Origin: Rotaria socialis
Taxonomy: Eukaryota; Rotifera; Eurotatoria; Philodinida; Philodinidae
NCBI GenBank assembly: GCA_905331475.1
Contig: CAJNYU010000987.1
Location: 186,001 to 250,000, forward strand
DNA: 64,000 nucleotides
Direction: 5' to 3'
Below, piece by piece: positions 1 through 11,518 of the stretch. The translations under genes and the position numbers were made by a program. The notes under the pieces were generated by a model. It ran no database searches and was not told the origin of the DNA. It was given only the letters and a program-made list of their open reading frames with translations. Positions within the stretch are counted from its first letter, which is position 1. Each line of letters opens with the position of its first letter.

Positions 1-2180
1 CGTATACTGTTTCGCATGATCAAACTATATATATATATATATTACATTACATATTGCATATCAAGATGATATAAACATACTCTCTCTCCGTTTATAGATA
101 TGAGTAGTTTAATTGAATTAGCGCCTATTGAACATAATATGTGTTGTGTCATATCACCACCTGTTAGTCCGATATACAAATCCGGTATACAAAATAACAA
201 AAATATTTTTATATGCTCGTGCGTATAAACTATCATCGACCACGATAGAGATCACAATCGAATAATAATGTGTATTGAATGACGATGAAATATGATGAAC
301 AATGAATGATAAAAGCACAGCGAAGAGGAGGTGGAGGCGACAAAAGTGAACACATTGAGGGTGAACATAAATCAAACACGCGATATACAGGTGTCCCGAT
401 AAAAATTAATCATTCGAATAGTGTATAGACAGCTACAATTTTCGAATTATGAAATGATAGATAAACATCAGTTTATGTCTCGCGTTTTTAGACTTCACAT
501 TATAGATACTATGTTTCTACCTGAATGCTTCGATCGTTACTTTGATTTCTTTCAAATTTAATTCATTCCAGTTCAACAATTTGCTTAACACAGGAACAGA
601 ATTTAGTTCAACAGAAAAATTTCACTCGAGTTAATATATGTACGATCTGCTGTATGCATGACGATAAAATTTGTAAAAATAACAAATGTTAATCATTGGC
701 CAACCGGGAATCAATTCGCTTTTGTTTTGTTCTAAGAATTGAACGGTGACTATTTTTTTATACCTTGAACTTACTTAACGAACGGCTTATAAAATGTTAT
801 CAAAATTTTCAAAGAGAGAAAAGAAAAAGAAAGCTACGACATCGGATGTTCTCCCAAGCACATAATATGTATAATGATGATCAAAGGAGAGGAAAAAGCG
901 TAAATTACTTTTCTTTTCCTCTTCTTTCTATCTGTCTTCCCCCTATCTCTCTGTTGTCTTTTATTCATATATAATAATGATGCTTATGTATGATAGATGA
1001 TTCACAATGTAAAATCCCGGAGGAAACGTTGAGGTGAAGATTATTAGTTCACCACCTTTCCTGACTGCGGGTATTCTTTACTAGTTATAGACACGTATTA
1101 ATGATTACAAAATTCATGAAGAAGAGTTGTTTATGATTAAAAAAATGAGAGAAAGAAAAAGTGAGTGCCCCAGGCGGCCAACAGCTCGCTTGATTAAAGT
1201 AAAGATTGAAAATATTCTCTAAAATGCACATAGGTCATATTTCCGGTCCAGCTATCTTATTTTCATTTGTTGTAGTCGGATTGCTTTCAATTTTATTCTA
1301 CTATATTGAGAATGTGGTTGCACTACATAGCTAACTTGATCAGTAAAGGTTAAAATAACAGAAATAATCTAAAAAAAAAATCATTTTCAATGACTCAATT
1401 TTTCGTGATGCTTCGAGTGTTCAATGCTATGGTACAAATAATGCCTATGGGCAATATTATGTTGTCAAATGGCGTAAGAGAAATTGAATTACATAGGTAA
1501 CATTTTCTCATAACTATTCGATTGTTGCTTAAGAAAGATAGTATTAAAAAGTAGTACAGCATTTGTTAGAAAAATATTCCAAGTTATTGAAATATTTTGA
1601 TTCTATGAAGTGAATACAAATGACTCGAGATCAATAATTAACTTTGCTTTAATTAGTTTCATGTTAGAAATTTTAAAGAAAATCTTGTTATTCGAAACAT
1701 ATATGGATCAACAAGACATTGTGTTGATCTGGCTCCAAACAATATTTGATAAGTAGCTGTATTTTTTCATGTCTTTGATTATAACACTTGTTAAATTGTA
1801 TGATTCCTAGATATTGAGTATCAGTCAATTAAATAAACTATAAAAAGATCAACACAAGATAGATATTATGAAAACCAAAACCTTTTTATATTACAATATA
1901 GTAAATAAAAGGATAGCCTTTTTTTCTTCTTGATATATATGGTAAATATACTCCTAACTGTTGTCCAATAGATGGAAAATACTATTGATAACTCTATAAC
2001 TACCCTTGAATGAGTATTTTCTTGCTCTGGGGATGATTTTACCAGTGTCGATTTCATACTGACTCAGCGCTACGACATCGTTCATAGTTTAAAAGTGCTA
2101 ATCCAGAAATTGATTCGAAGAATCCAAACTATAAAGTTTGATGTTATGGTTTCCAGCGTAGTGCTCACAAAGGTCTGAGA
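1..2180. other. AT-rich DNA, no gene seen
   Basis: I see only short open frames of fewer than about 80 codons, without recognisable protein features or splice structure. There is a TA microsatellite near position 30-42 and scattered poly-A/poly-T. Nothing supports a gene here. Confidence 0.6.
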
Positions 2181-2189
2181 AAATGGATC

Positions 2190-2681
2190 CATATGACAAG
2201 GGGAAAACAGCAGACTCCATGACTCCATCTGACTCCACTTGACTCCAAGAAGATGGAGTCTCTCATTTCCCTCTTGACAGTATGACTCAGTACCCGGAAG
2301 TTGAATTCCCACTACAGAATAAGCAGTTCAGCTTTGGGAATTCTATTTCCTGGTACTGAGTAATATTGTTCTGTTGTGAGCAATTGTTTTGGATAATTTC
2401 CGACAAAGAAAGAGACTAATAACTATTTTATATAATGATACATATGACAGAAAAAAGTAAAAACGTATCAGTCTTCCATTTCTATAATGGTTTTCTCGAG
2501 ATCAGCAGGGATTTTACGATACTTACTGTAACTCCAAGAGACTCCGTGTGTCTCCTCGTGTTTAGGTATGACTCCCTCGGATCCTATGTTATTCTATGCA
2601 ACCAGTTGGCTCCACTAGACTCCACTTGACTCCACCTGACTCTGAGGAGTTGGAGTCTGCTGTTTCCCCCTTGTCCATATG
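2190..2681. repeat. Foldback element with GACTCCA iterons
   Basis: The outer arms are a ~30-bp imperfect inverted repeat (2190-2219 against 2651-2681), built of CATATG, then CAAGGGGAAA, then CAGCAGACTCC. Just inside each arm are several tandem copies of an 8-nt motif of the GACTCCAN type. A second, nested inverted repeat (2284-2309 against 2337-2362, ACTCAGTACC...GAATTCCC) lies within. No ORF with protein-like content is present. It looks like a non-autonomous foldback or MITE-like element. I found no clear target-site duplication, so transposition is inferred. Confidence 0.55.
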
Positions 2682-2854
2682 ATCATATGTAAAGATGCAA
2701 AAGATTACTAAATCAGCAAGTAATCCCAATTCAGAATGAATGAACACAGCTACAGATACTGTGAACTCCTGAAACTACCCCGCCCCTAAAACAAGTACGA
2801 AAAAGCACCTGTTGAATCCCAAAACGCGACAGCAACACCGGCACCTCGAGTCGA

Positions 2855-2927
2855 GAGGGAAAAGCGGATCCCGGATCCCAATGAATCCTATTGGATCATG
2901 GGGTCCGCTTTTTCCCCTTGCTAAAAT
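2855..2927. repeat. Short foldback with GGATCC iterons
   Basis: The two arms AGGGAAAAGCGGATCCC and GGGGTCCGCTTTTTCCCC pair as an imperfect inverted repeat, with GGATCC-like units between them. The purine-rich arm resembles the arm of the element at 2190-2681. It directly abuts the start of the segmental duplication (2928). Confidence 0.5.
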
Positions 2928-2998
2928 AAGAGTCCCTATTTCTATGAGACGGCCATATCTTAGGATAGCTATAATAATTCATATCGTATCATTACACA

Positions 2999-3909
2999 TC
3001 TATATATATAAAGAAGAAAGTTTGTCTGTTTGTTCTTCATGCATTTTGACACCGTGCGAACAAATGCAATGAAATTTTGCAGAGAATACCCTTTCGATCA
3101 GGAGAAGTCCATAGGGTAGTTTTCAACTCCAAATTTTCACCTCAGGGGGGTGTTTGTCCCTCCCTCCCTCATTGTTAAATGTACTATAGTAGATGTCTTT
3201 TCCAGAGAATTTGCACACATGATTGTTCTTCCATAACTTGAGAGCAAATATATAAAAACCTGAGCTTTTTCCATTCGGCACAAGACATTTTAGGATGCTC
3301 GAAAAAAGACGAATAGAATGTATAAAACGAAGAGGAACCGTATAGATGGAATTTCACTCCGGCCAACACGGATCGAGATTCTGATGAGTCTGCTCGCTAT
3401 GTATTTAGTCGTCGTGAGAGATAGCGTCACGGAAATATCCGTGACAGTTCCTTGAGTGCAAAAGAAAGTCGGCAGGCTGATCGGAGTGAGAGGGAAGGCA
3501 TGTGTGAAATTTCATCCAAGTCGTAAGAGATCGCGATTTTACTCACTTTCTAATCAAATGACGCAGTTCAATGCAAATTCGAGAGTGATCGTGTCCAGGA
3601 CGGATGTGAGTGAATATGTCAGCTTGAGCCCGTTGAGAAGAGACCTGCTGAAGATGCCTAATGCAGGGCGGGAAAATCTGTGTGAAAGATGCATCACGCA
3701 CGGTGGGAAAGATCTGTAGCAGAGATTGCAGGTACGGTGAGAAAAGTCCTGTGGAAAAGGTCTGACGCATGGCTGGAAAAGTTCTGTTGCAGATAGCTCA
3801 CCCAAAGCGGAAACAGTCCTGTAGAAGACGTGTCATGCACGGCAGGAAAAGTCAGGTGGAAGACGCAAAACTTTAACTATATTCCCTTTTCATTGGGTAC
3901 CTCAGCTAG
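2999..3909 (+). mobile_element. Non-autonomous Helitron (911 bp)
   Basis: The element begins TCTATATATATAAAG and ends CAGCTAG, matching the Helitron rule 5'-TC...CTRR-3' with insertion between A and T. The empty site is visible in the second duplication copy: ACA|TTAG at 18219/18220, against ACA-[TC...CTAG]-TTAG here, with no target duplication. A short imperfect palindrome (TGGGTACCTCA) precedes the CTAG end, in the position of the usual terminal hairpin, but it is weak. No Rep/helicase ORF is present; the short ORFs inside are low-quality. The interior carries ~35-bp tandem repeats. Confidence 0.85.
3630..3872 (+). repeat. ~35-bp tandem repeats inside the Helitron
   Basis: About seven imperfect units share a core like GGNGGGAAAAGTCCTGTGGAAGA. 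The GGAAA cores recur near 3670, 3705, 3739, 3774, 3808 and 3845, a spacing of 34-37 bp. Short ORFs on both strands here follow the repeat and are not credible genes. Confidence 0.75.
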
Positions 3910-4960
3910 TTAGTTTATATTTCTAAGTCTCCTAAAATTTCGTATACTTTGAATTGGCATTCATTTACCCTCACGCGATTTTTAATTTTTCAGGCAAAGA
4001 TTTATGTGTATTTTAGAACTCTAACATGATTCTATGGAAGTAACGGGTATAAATTACCATTTTAAGCTCACGAAATAAATTATGAACTTAATTTCTCCTC
4101 TATTTCAACAACAAGAAGCAATCGAATAGATTATTCAATTTTTTGACCTTATAACTTTTGGTATAAGTTGGAACAAAGCAGATTTCTATCAACTAAGAAT
4201 CCTGTTGGGAATTCACAGTTTTACAATGACTACACATCTTCTCAATTTTTATCAATGAAAATTTCAAATCAATTAATCGTTCAAATTGGCAACAGAGAAA
4301 AATGCTTTTCAAGAGTATTCTTCTAGAAGGTCACTTTGAAACGATATTATTTAAGAGAATATGAAGGAAGCTTTTAATTCGTTTTGAAAATTATAAATTT
4401 CTACAATCACAAATCTTGTTTACAGAAAATCACCGAAAAACAATTAATTGCCACGCATACTCTAGATTTAACCGCTTTCTGTGCTGCACAACTCGTAGAC
4501 TACCAATTTACACAACCACATCCTCACTCAACGGAGATTAATTATTCCTTCTGTCAAATTGTATTAAAATCAATACGAAAGATATCATAATTCAATAAAA
4601 AGAAATGTTAACGCAACAGTTTCCATGCTTAAGCAGAACTTCATCCTTTGCACGAATATAAATCCAAATATTCAAATAATCTTCTCGTAACCAATGACCG
4701 TCCACCAGTTACTAGCTTCGCGAGGATCTCATGTAATAAAACTTTTCTTGTGATGATTTCATTCCTTTATTCATGTACAACTCTTACTTCTCGCCAAAGA
4801 TAGAAGACGAATAGAGGATTCGACAATCAAAAAATATGTTTCATTTTCATGCTACTAATTAAATAATTTCTTTTAGCATCATACTACGAATAGATTTCGA
4901 GAATACCATTAAGATGAAAAGGCCGAACAAAAATACGTCAATCAATCACTGCAGATACTT
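3910..4960. other. Duplicated AT-rich DNA, no gene
   Basis: This part is shared with 18220-19285 at roughly 93-95% identity by eye, with substitutions and small indels. I found no convincing reading frame conserved between the copies. Confidence 0.6.
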
Positions 4961-6180
4961 TGCCATTCCTAAGAAAATGAATCGAGATTCGTCACATGAT
5001 TCAACATCACATCACTAATGAATATTTCTCACTATAGTTCTGTTTCCATATTCAGTGGATTCCTAAGAAAATAAATCGAGATTTATCACATGATTCAACA
5101 TGACATCACGAATGAATATTTCTTACCACAGTTCTGTTCACCTATTGATTCGATTCCTAGGAAACAGATCGAGATTCATCGGTTGATTCAACATGACATC
5201 ACGGATGAATATTTCTCACGATAGTTCTGTTCATCTATTGATCTGATTCCTTGGAAAATAAGTCGTGATTCATTGGATGATTCAACATCAGATCACAAGT
5301 GAATATTTCTCACGATAATTCTATTCACCTATTGATTCGATTCCTAGGAAACAGATCGAGATTCATCGGTTGATTCAACATCACATCACGAATAAATATT
5401 TCTTACCACAGTTCTGTTCACCCACTGATTTGATTCCTAAGACAATAAATCGAGAGTCACCACATGATTCAACATCACATCAGAAATGAATATTTCTTAG
5501 CCTAGTTCTGTTCACCCATTGATTTGATTCCTAAGAAAGTACATAGAGATTCATCAGATGATTTAACATCACGTCACAAATGAATAGTTCTCATCATGGT
5601 TCGGTTCACCTATTGATTTGCTTTATAAAAAAATAAATCGGGCTTCATCAGATGAATCGACATCAGATCAGAAATGAATACTTCTCATCATAGTTCGTTT
5701 CCTCTATTCCGTTGATTCCTAACAAAATAAATCGAGATTCATCAACTGATTCAACATCACATTACGAATGAATATTTCTTAGGATAGTTCTGTTCACCTA
5801 TTGATTTGATTGCTAACAAAATAAATCGAGATTCATCAGTTGATTCAACATCACATCACGAATAAATATTTCTTACCACAGTTCTGTTCACCCACTGATT
5901 TGATGGCTAAGGCTGTAAATTGAGATTCATCAGATGATTCAAGATGACATCACCAATGAATAATTCTCACGATAATTCTATTCACCTACTGATCTGATTC
6001 CTAGAAAAATAAGTCGTGATTCATCGGATGATTCTGCATCAGATCACAATTGAATATTGCCTAGGATAGTTCCGTTCACCTTTTCATTTGATTTCATGGA
6101 AGTTAAATCGAGATTCATGTGATGATTCAACATCACATCACAATTGAATATGTATTAATATAGTTGTGTTGACCTGTTGA
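4960..6180 (+). repeat. ~94-96-bp satellite array, copy 1
   Basis: About 13 tandem units share the phrases AAATCGAGATTCATCAGATG, TTCAACATCACATCAC, AATGAATATTTCTCA and GTTCTGTTCACCTATTGATT. Successive landmarks are 94-96 bp apart (for example 4996 to 5092). Units diverge by point changes. The array runs to the edge of the B-box exon near 6185 and supplies the last codons of that truncated frame. Confidence 0.85.
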
Positions 6181-6750
6181 AACCGTTGGTTCCAGCTGAG
6201 GCAATTGATAATCAACATTTATAGATTTTTCCTCGGCATATATCATGTGATACCACTTAATTTCATCACTTTGTTTCATATTCAATTCGATTGTTGGTGT
6301 CTGAGCTATTTTTGTTAAATCGTTCTTGAGTTGATCTATTTCTTGTTTTAAACGGGCTATGTCCTGTTCAACAACACTTTTTTGAACCATTCGCTCCTTT
6401 AATTCTTGTGATAGATTGTCAAATCGTCTAGTAATTTCTTCTTGCTTAGAGTTTAATATTTTTCGAACCTGCTTTTTAGCCAATTCAGCAGCTTGTTTAA
6501 CTTTTTCCGTAGTTCGTTCCCATTCATCAATTTTTGCTGTTATGTGTTGGCAAGATCCTAGATTTGAAGCGGCCTCATTTACTCTTTCTTGAAGATCATT
6601 CCGATCTACTGTAAGTACATTCAGATCATTAAGTAACATTTTCCGATGACATGCAAAATCAGCGTCGCAAAAATAGGCATTGCATCCACGACAGAAAGAA
6701 GTGCTGCCAGACTTGCGGCATGTGAAACAACTATTTGGTGAAGCCATCAC
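6133..6750 (-). pseudogene. B-box-like zinc finger/coiled-coil exon, truncated copy
   Basis: The frame encodes 205 residues. The N-terminus has a compact zinc-binding cluster (Cys8, Cys11, Cys20, Cys23, Cys28, Cys34, His35), like the degenerate B-box at the start of many rotifer TRIM-like proteins. A long charged coiled coil follows (about residues 45-165). It matches the copy at 22266-22833 almost perfectly up to the motif QLEP. There, at the breakpoint near 6185, it runs into satellite DNA, adding about 17 foreign residues before a stop. The splice donor of the intact copy is lost, so I treat it as a truncated duplicate. A role in protein-protein interaction or ubiquitin-related signalling is only a family-level guess. 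Confidence 0.6.
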
Positions 6751-6916
6751 TCTAAGATTAATGCAAAGAATTGTTTTTCAATCAAAAGTTATGAAATCAT
6801 ATCATTATAGGATGAAACATTGATAGCTTTTATTTATGTGACCGATATCATTCAACTCCTAAGGAAAGATTGTGGCTGTAACAAAGTTAAGATGGTTAAA
6901 CAAAACGAATATGCAC

Positions 6917-6995
6917 GGTGTGGGTGTGTGGGTATAGAAGACGACATACCCGCACAACACCCACAACTACAGCCCACACCCACACCCACGCCCTT
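6917..6995. repeat. Telomere-like foldback 1
   Basis: A G-rich block (GGTGTGGGTGTGTGGGTAT, 6917-6935) is followed after about 10 nt by its near complement (ATACCCGCACAACACCCAC, 6946-6964), then a second C-rich block (6972-6993). Units are GTGTGGG/CCCACAC, close to the bdelloid TGTGGG telomere repeat. It sits at the end of duplication copy 1. Confidence 0.6.
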
Positions 6996-7575
6996 GTGAA
7001 GCCTTCTGTGCAATATATGGTCTCTCTTTTCACCCAATCCTCTTTTCGACTGACATAATACTGTGTGCATTACGTTTTTATTTGCACAGTTGTTCGAAGA
7101 ATTTTTCCGTTATCTTCTTTCCCACCAATAACAGTGTATTCTATGTTTTTTCATTATACCGAACACTCGAGAACATATATGAATTCAGTTGATTGCCAGT
7201 AGTTTTTTCTCACTTTACCGTTATCTACATCTACTACTTCAAAAGTTGCTATTGTCGGAAGATTTCTGCGAGGGTATTTTCATTACCAACTTTACAGAAT
7301 TGAACTGCATTTCGGTAGTCATTCTTTACTTCTCATTCTACCCATCATGAAGTCTTAAGTTGCCAATTTTATTTTGCATTAGTTATACATCTACTGTAGG
7401 GATACACTAGTACGACCGGACTGGGTATGAAGCACTACTGGACATAGAGGATGCAACAAAATTATTAGCTCGACTATGCCACAGCCAAAAACATTAATAG
7501 GGTATTTTGGAAAGAAAACTAATCGTCCAATTATTATGTTCGTTAGATAGATGCATATCCACATCACACATACAT
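6996..7575. other. No gene recognised
   Basis: AT-rich sequence with short unsupported open frames only. A 143-codon minus-strand frame that starts downstream of here overlaps part of it but runs through the telomere-like foldback at 7582, so I do not accept it as a gene. Confidence 0.45.
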
Positions 7576-7581
7576 CTTGAC

Positions 7582-7628
7582 GATGTGGGTGTCCTCTACT
7601 GTATTCATCTACACCCACACCCACACCT
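7582..7628. repeat. Telomere-like foldback 2
   Basis: GATGTGGGTGT (7582-7592) faces ACACCCACACCCACACC (7611-7627) across about 19 nt. It has the same G-rich/C-rich inverted layout as the foldback at 6917. Confidence 0.55.
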
Positions 7629-8289
7629 TTTTTCTCCCTTGCATAAGAATCATGCGACAAATACCACATTCCGCAGGTCTTGTTGTCAACAACTTCGCCC
7701 AGAAACCACTCGTTCTTTCCCATAGCACTGCCTAACTGAACGAAACTCACGACATCTCGAGTTGCGCGCTTCCCTGAGTTACAGTAGCCTGAACAAGCAG
7801 CAAGACAAAAGTATCTTACCAAAACAAAATATTACTGTGCCTCTTCATTTTAGCGTAGGTTCACACGATCACCCAAGCAGCACTAATTACTCAACAAACT
7901 TGCCCAAACTCATTCTTCCAACCATATAAAAATAGATATCGCACTCAACTGTAATATTTAAATACTTCAACTCCACACAAGCAAAAAGAAACAGACGACC
8001 ACTTATTCATCGTTCGCTCAAACTGTGAGTCACATATAAATTGTATTCGTTTCTACTCACTAACACATATATATTTCGACAGAAACAATATCAAAGCAAA
8101 ACAATTCATATCTGATCTGATTTTCAACAGCGCAACCTACACGCCACCTCCCGCTGAAGGACTGATATATCCACACAAACCACGATGTTGTAAAATTCTT
8201 CCGACCTCTAATCATCCGGAACGCGCACTGGCGCCCGATTTCTACAACAATTCCAATGTATTCAAACAACGTGAGGCGTCAACACATTT

Positions 8290-8605
8290 GCTTTTCATAT
8301 GTTCTTGGAGCAACTATCGATCACTAGCCTTGTTGAAATGTGCATGCATATATTACAACAAACGTCGCGGGGAAATGATTCGTTTTTCATATGTTCTTGG
8401 AGGAAGTATCGATCGGTGCTTGTTGAAATGTGCATGTATATATTATAACAGACGTCGCTGTTACCGCATTCGCCTCTTTCATGTTCTTGGAGGAAGTATC
8501 CAGCGGTAGCCTGTTGAAACGTGGATGAATGTAATAGAACGAACATCGTGCTGAACTCCTCCATTTTTCGCATGTTCTTTGAGCTAGTATCGCTTGTAGA
8601 GTTTC
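8290..8605 (+). repeat. ~90-bp tandem repeat, about 3.5 units
   Basis: Units start near 8290, 8382, 8471 and 8562. They share TTTCATATGTTCTTGGAG, AGTATCGATCGG and TTGTTGAAATGTGCATG, then ATATTAYAACARACGTCG. Short ORFs on both strands in this interval repeat with the unit and are not independent genes. Confidence 0.75.
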
Positions 8606-11510
8606 GATAGATGGTGGGAGGTTTGAGAACAGATATTTGTGGAAGCAGGTCATATACCATGTGATCGAAGAGAAACCGTTGACGATGCTAGTTTGTAGTG
8701 TTGAATTTGAAAAATGGAATGTGTTAGGAGTCATCTCCGTGCAAGTATTATTTTGTTGGATGTTGTTTATTTCCCGTGACGTGTGCACAGAACTGTGGGA
8801 TCTATTTCTGAATGAACCTGAAGTATCGCAATTTGGTTTTCGTGTGTGCGCGTGGAATTGTTGTTTGAGCTTGTTGTGCGGAGAGTAATGCGCGAGGTTG
8901 ATTTAGCAGAATACTGAACGGGTGATTGAATCCATGGTTTTTGGATTCGGTTTTCTTGGCTTAGTAAGGATTACTATTGACAGTTTACCTGGATGCACCT
9001 AAATTCGATCTATGCTCTGCGGAATTTCGTATATCAAAGCCTTCCATTTTCAGGGGAACTTTGTCTCGTAACAGGATTATTCCCCGTAGTTATCTAGTAA
9101 CTTGGTTAGGATCAGCAGATCTGAGACAGTTGTCAAAAGCCATTATGTGGTGTAGCTTTCCAACAAAAACACTCTTTTTTATATTTGTCTTTTTCTCAGA
9201 CAAACTATTTGAAAGCAACTAGACTACAATGAGTTGTGCTCTTCTTGGATTTTCGTTGATTTGCAGAAGATTGAATTGATTTTGAAAGCGACAGTTGTGG
9301 ATATCATTATTTTCAGATATTGTAGATGGGATTAGAGTAGAAGGTTTGCTACCGGCACTGACATTCTGCTTTTAGGAATCGTTGCCGTAAAAATCGGTTG
9401 TGGGTCAAGTAGTCAATCGGGAGATGGGGATTCATGTGATAGTTTTTCCAAGTCGTCATAGTGTCATTCTAATGAACATGAAAATTCGAACTTCTCCTCT
9501 ACTCTTGCTATGAAAAACTTACGGGTTAAATTAGTTTCTCGAAACATGAAATACTGTCTAATGTATGCGAAGCTTCATACTTGGAACGTATCGGATATTT
9601 TCTTGATTGAACTGAAGGGGCTTGTTTAAAACTGTTGGCTCAACAGGCAAAACCTGGCCTAGTTCATTTACAGGTTCGATTGAGGAAAAACCGGCTCTAT
9701 TTTTATATCAATTTACCAATTAGGTCTTTCGGAACGTATCGCATTACTTCACTTCTATAATGACATACAGTGTAAAACTCATATAAAGCTTAAAGCTTCT
9801 AATTGTAACAACTCCTGTTTTAATCTGTCATGTTTCATATGTGCTGGCATGAGTTTTTCCATAAAAATATGATTTCTTTACAAAATAGCTTTGCTCTATT
9901 CTTAGTTAAAATCATTATTTGACACAGCTGCATGGCATCTTCATTCCTTAAGAGATAGTATTGCCGACAGGAAGATAAAGTGAACTAAAACATATCGTTT
10001 TTCTACGAAATTTCCTATTTTGAAACTTCGTGATACCTAAATATTTTCACCACTGCATGATACTAGTAATTCACAAAATATCGATAACAGAACGGAGTCT
10101 TTTCTGCTATTTTGTAATACAAGCAAGGACTAAAAAATAGTAGCTGTTGTAATTTTATGAGAGCTGGTTGAACGTAGTCTAGAAAAGTGAACCCGTAACT
10201 TCTAGGTGAAAAGTCTTAGTTTATATAGAAATTAACTTGTAATACCTGGCTAATTCTTGGTGGGCATAGTTAGATCGTTCAAAATGATCTGATCCTATCA
10301 TCCTAAGATGAAGAAGTGTGAGCTCAATATTTAGAGCTGGAGTTTTGACGACAAATAGAAATTCGTGAGTGGGACACTTTCAGGTTCACATCTGTTGATC
10401 ATGAAAATCACGACAATCGTTAAAAACGAACGATATATGCCAGCTTCAGTACTCTAAACATCAAGAGAAAACTGGCCGGTTTTAAAAGTTTAATCGAACT
10501 GGACCGATATCGATCGGTCGAGTACCAGTTTGCTGTTCTGATTCCAAGTATTGTACGTCCCCTTTAAAACACGCTTGCAATCCTTAGTAAGTGTTTGAAC
10601 GAACACATGGAGTTGACCAAGTCCATTGATTAGAGCTCGCTAAAAAGATTCTTGACAGAAACAATTAGTATTTAAGGCAGAGATGGACAAGTCAGCGATT
10701 TTTAGACTCTAGGATGGGTATGGGTATGAGTGTGGCTTAACAGAAAACTAACGCCCACACCCTCTAGTTTTTCTACACTAAGATGTTGATTAGATTCGGA
10801 TTTCTGTTTTAGTTATGCTGTTTAGCACATCCTAACCAGCTTGATCAGGTTAGAAAAAGCTCTTATGTATACTGTTTTATCAATATGGACGAAAGTGTTC
10901 TATTTCGGCGCAGATACATTTAAGAAATTGGATTTATTGAAGTTTATTCTAAGTTAAACTGTATTATTTTACATTGAGAATCTTTGTATCGATTCAAATT
11001 GCGACTTTATTGTTTCCATGATGCGCGCTTTTTCTGTACAGATTCAATATTTGCCTCTAATTTTGAAAAATAGTAACTGATTGTCGTAGTTACTACGAAC
11101 ACATGAGTTAATATAGCCTTGATGACTTTTATCAGATCTTATTAGTTTTTCAATAACTGCCATGCAGGATGGGCTGAAAAAAATGTTCTTGAAAACGGTG
11201 ACAAGCATGACGCTAAAACAAATATTTAGCAATCCAATTTAATGCCTATTAGAAATGGTGTCGTATTTAGAAATATTTATTATTTGTCTATAATAAGTCC
11301 GAATGTAAAAAAAACGTAGTTTGAATAGGACTATCAAGTGTTTTTCCTCCTTTCGTTCACTTTTAGTTTATCAATTTTTCTTGATAACTATTGCTATTTT
11401 TTCAAATTTCTGCACCTTTTATTAAAATGTTCTCCTGCTTTTAAATGACTATACAAGTCTTTTAATAGCTATGAAGATTTATTTAAATAGAAGAATGTTT
11501 AACTAAAAAC
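8606..11510. other. Long gene-free stretch
   Basis: I see no convincing exon on either strand apart from a telomere-like foldback at 10709-10767. Open frames are short, interrupted and compositionally random. A TTG-initiated 81-codon frame near 8977-9222 has no recognisable feature. Confidence 0.5.
10709..10767. repeat. Telomere-like foldback 3
   Basis: CTAGGATGGGTATGGGTATG with GTGTGG (10709-10736) faces CCCACACCCTCTAG (10754-10767). The outer CTAG ends are mirrored. The G-rich arm mixes GTATGG and GTGTGG units. Confidence 0.5.
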
Positions 11511-11518
11511 TCTGTCTT

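Larger units (their letters stand above)
2928..6914 (+). repeat. Segmental duplication, copy 1
   Basis: This stretch is collinear and in direct orientation with 18143-22998. Homology starts at AAAATAAGAGTC and ends at the ATGCA around 6911-6915. Copy 1 carries a Helitron (2999-3909) absent from copy 2, and it lacks about 1.8 kb present in copy 2 between the satellite and the B-box exon. Non-coding parts differ by several percent, while the B-box exon is almost identical. Both copies hold a ~94-bp satellite and the 5' end of the same zinc-finger gene. Confidence 0.85.

Noticed and set aside
3456-3805. Overlapping 75-87 codon frames on both strands
   Set aside because: They follow the 35-bp repeat inside the Helitron; the repeated residues come from DNA repetition, not a domain.
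4960-6180. Array considered as a CRISPR
   Set aside because: Whole 94-bp units repeat without separate spacers and the window is eukaryotic, so it is a satellite.
7391-7822. 143-codon minus-strand frame
   Set aside because: It reads through the telomere-like foldback (giving VGVGVD) and then into hydrophobic random-looking sequence. Only the first ~60 codons look protein-like and no family is recognised.
8295-8788. Minus-strand frames of 121 and 133 codons
   Set aside because: They read through the 90-bp tandem repeat in two frames, with the same phrase recurring, so they are repeat artefacts.
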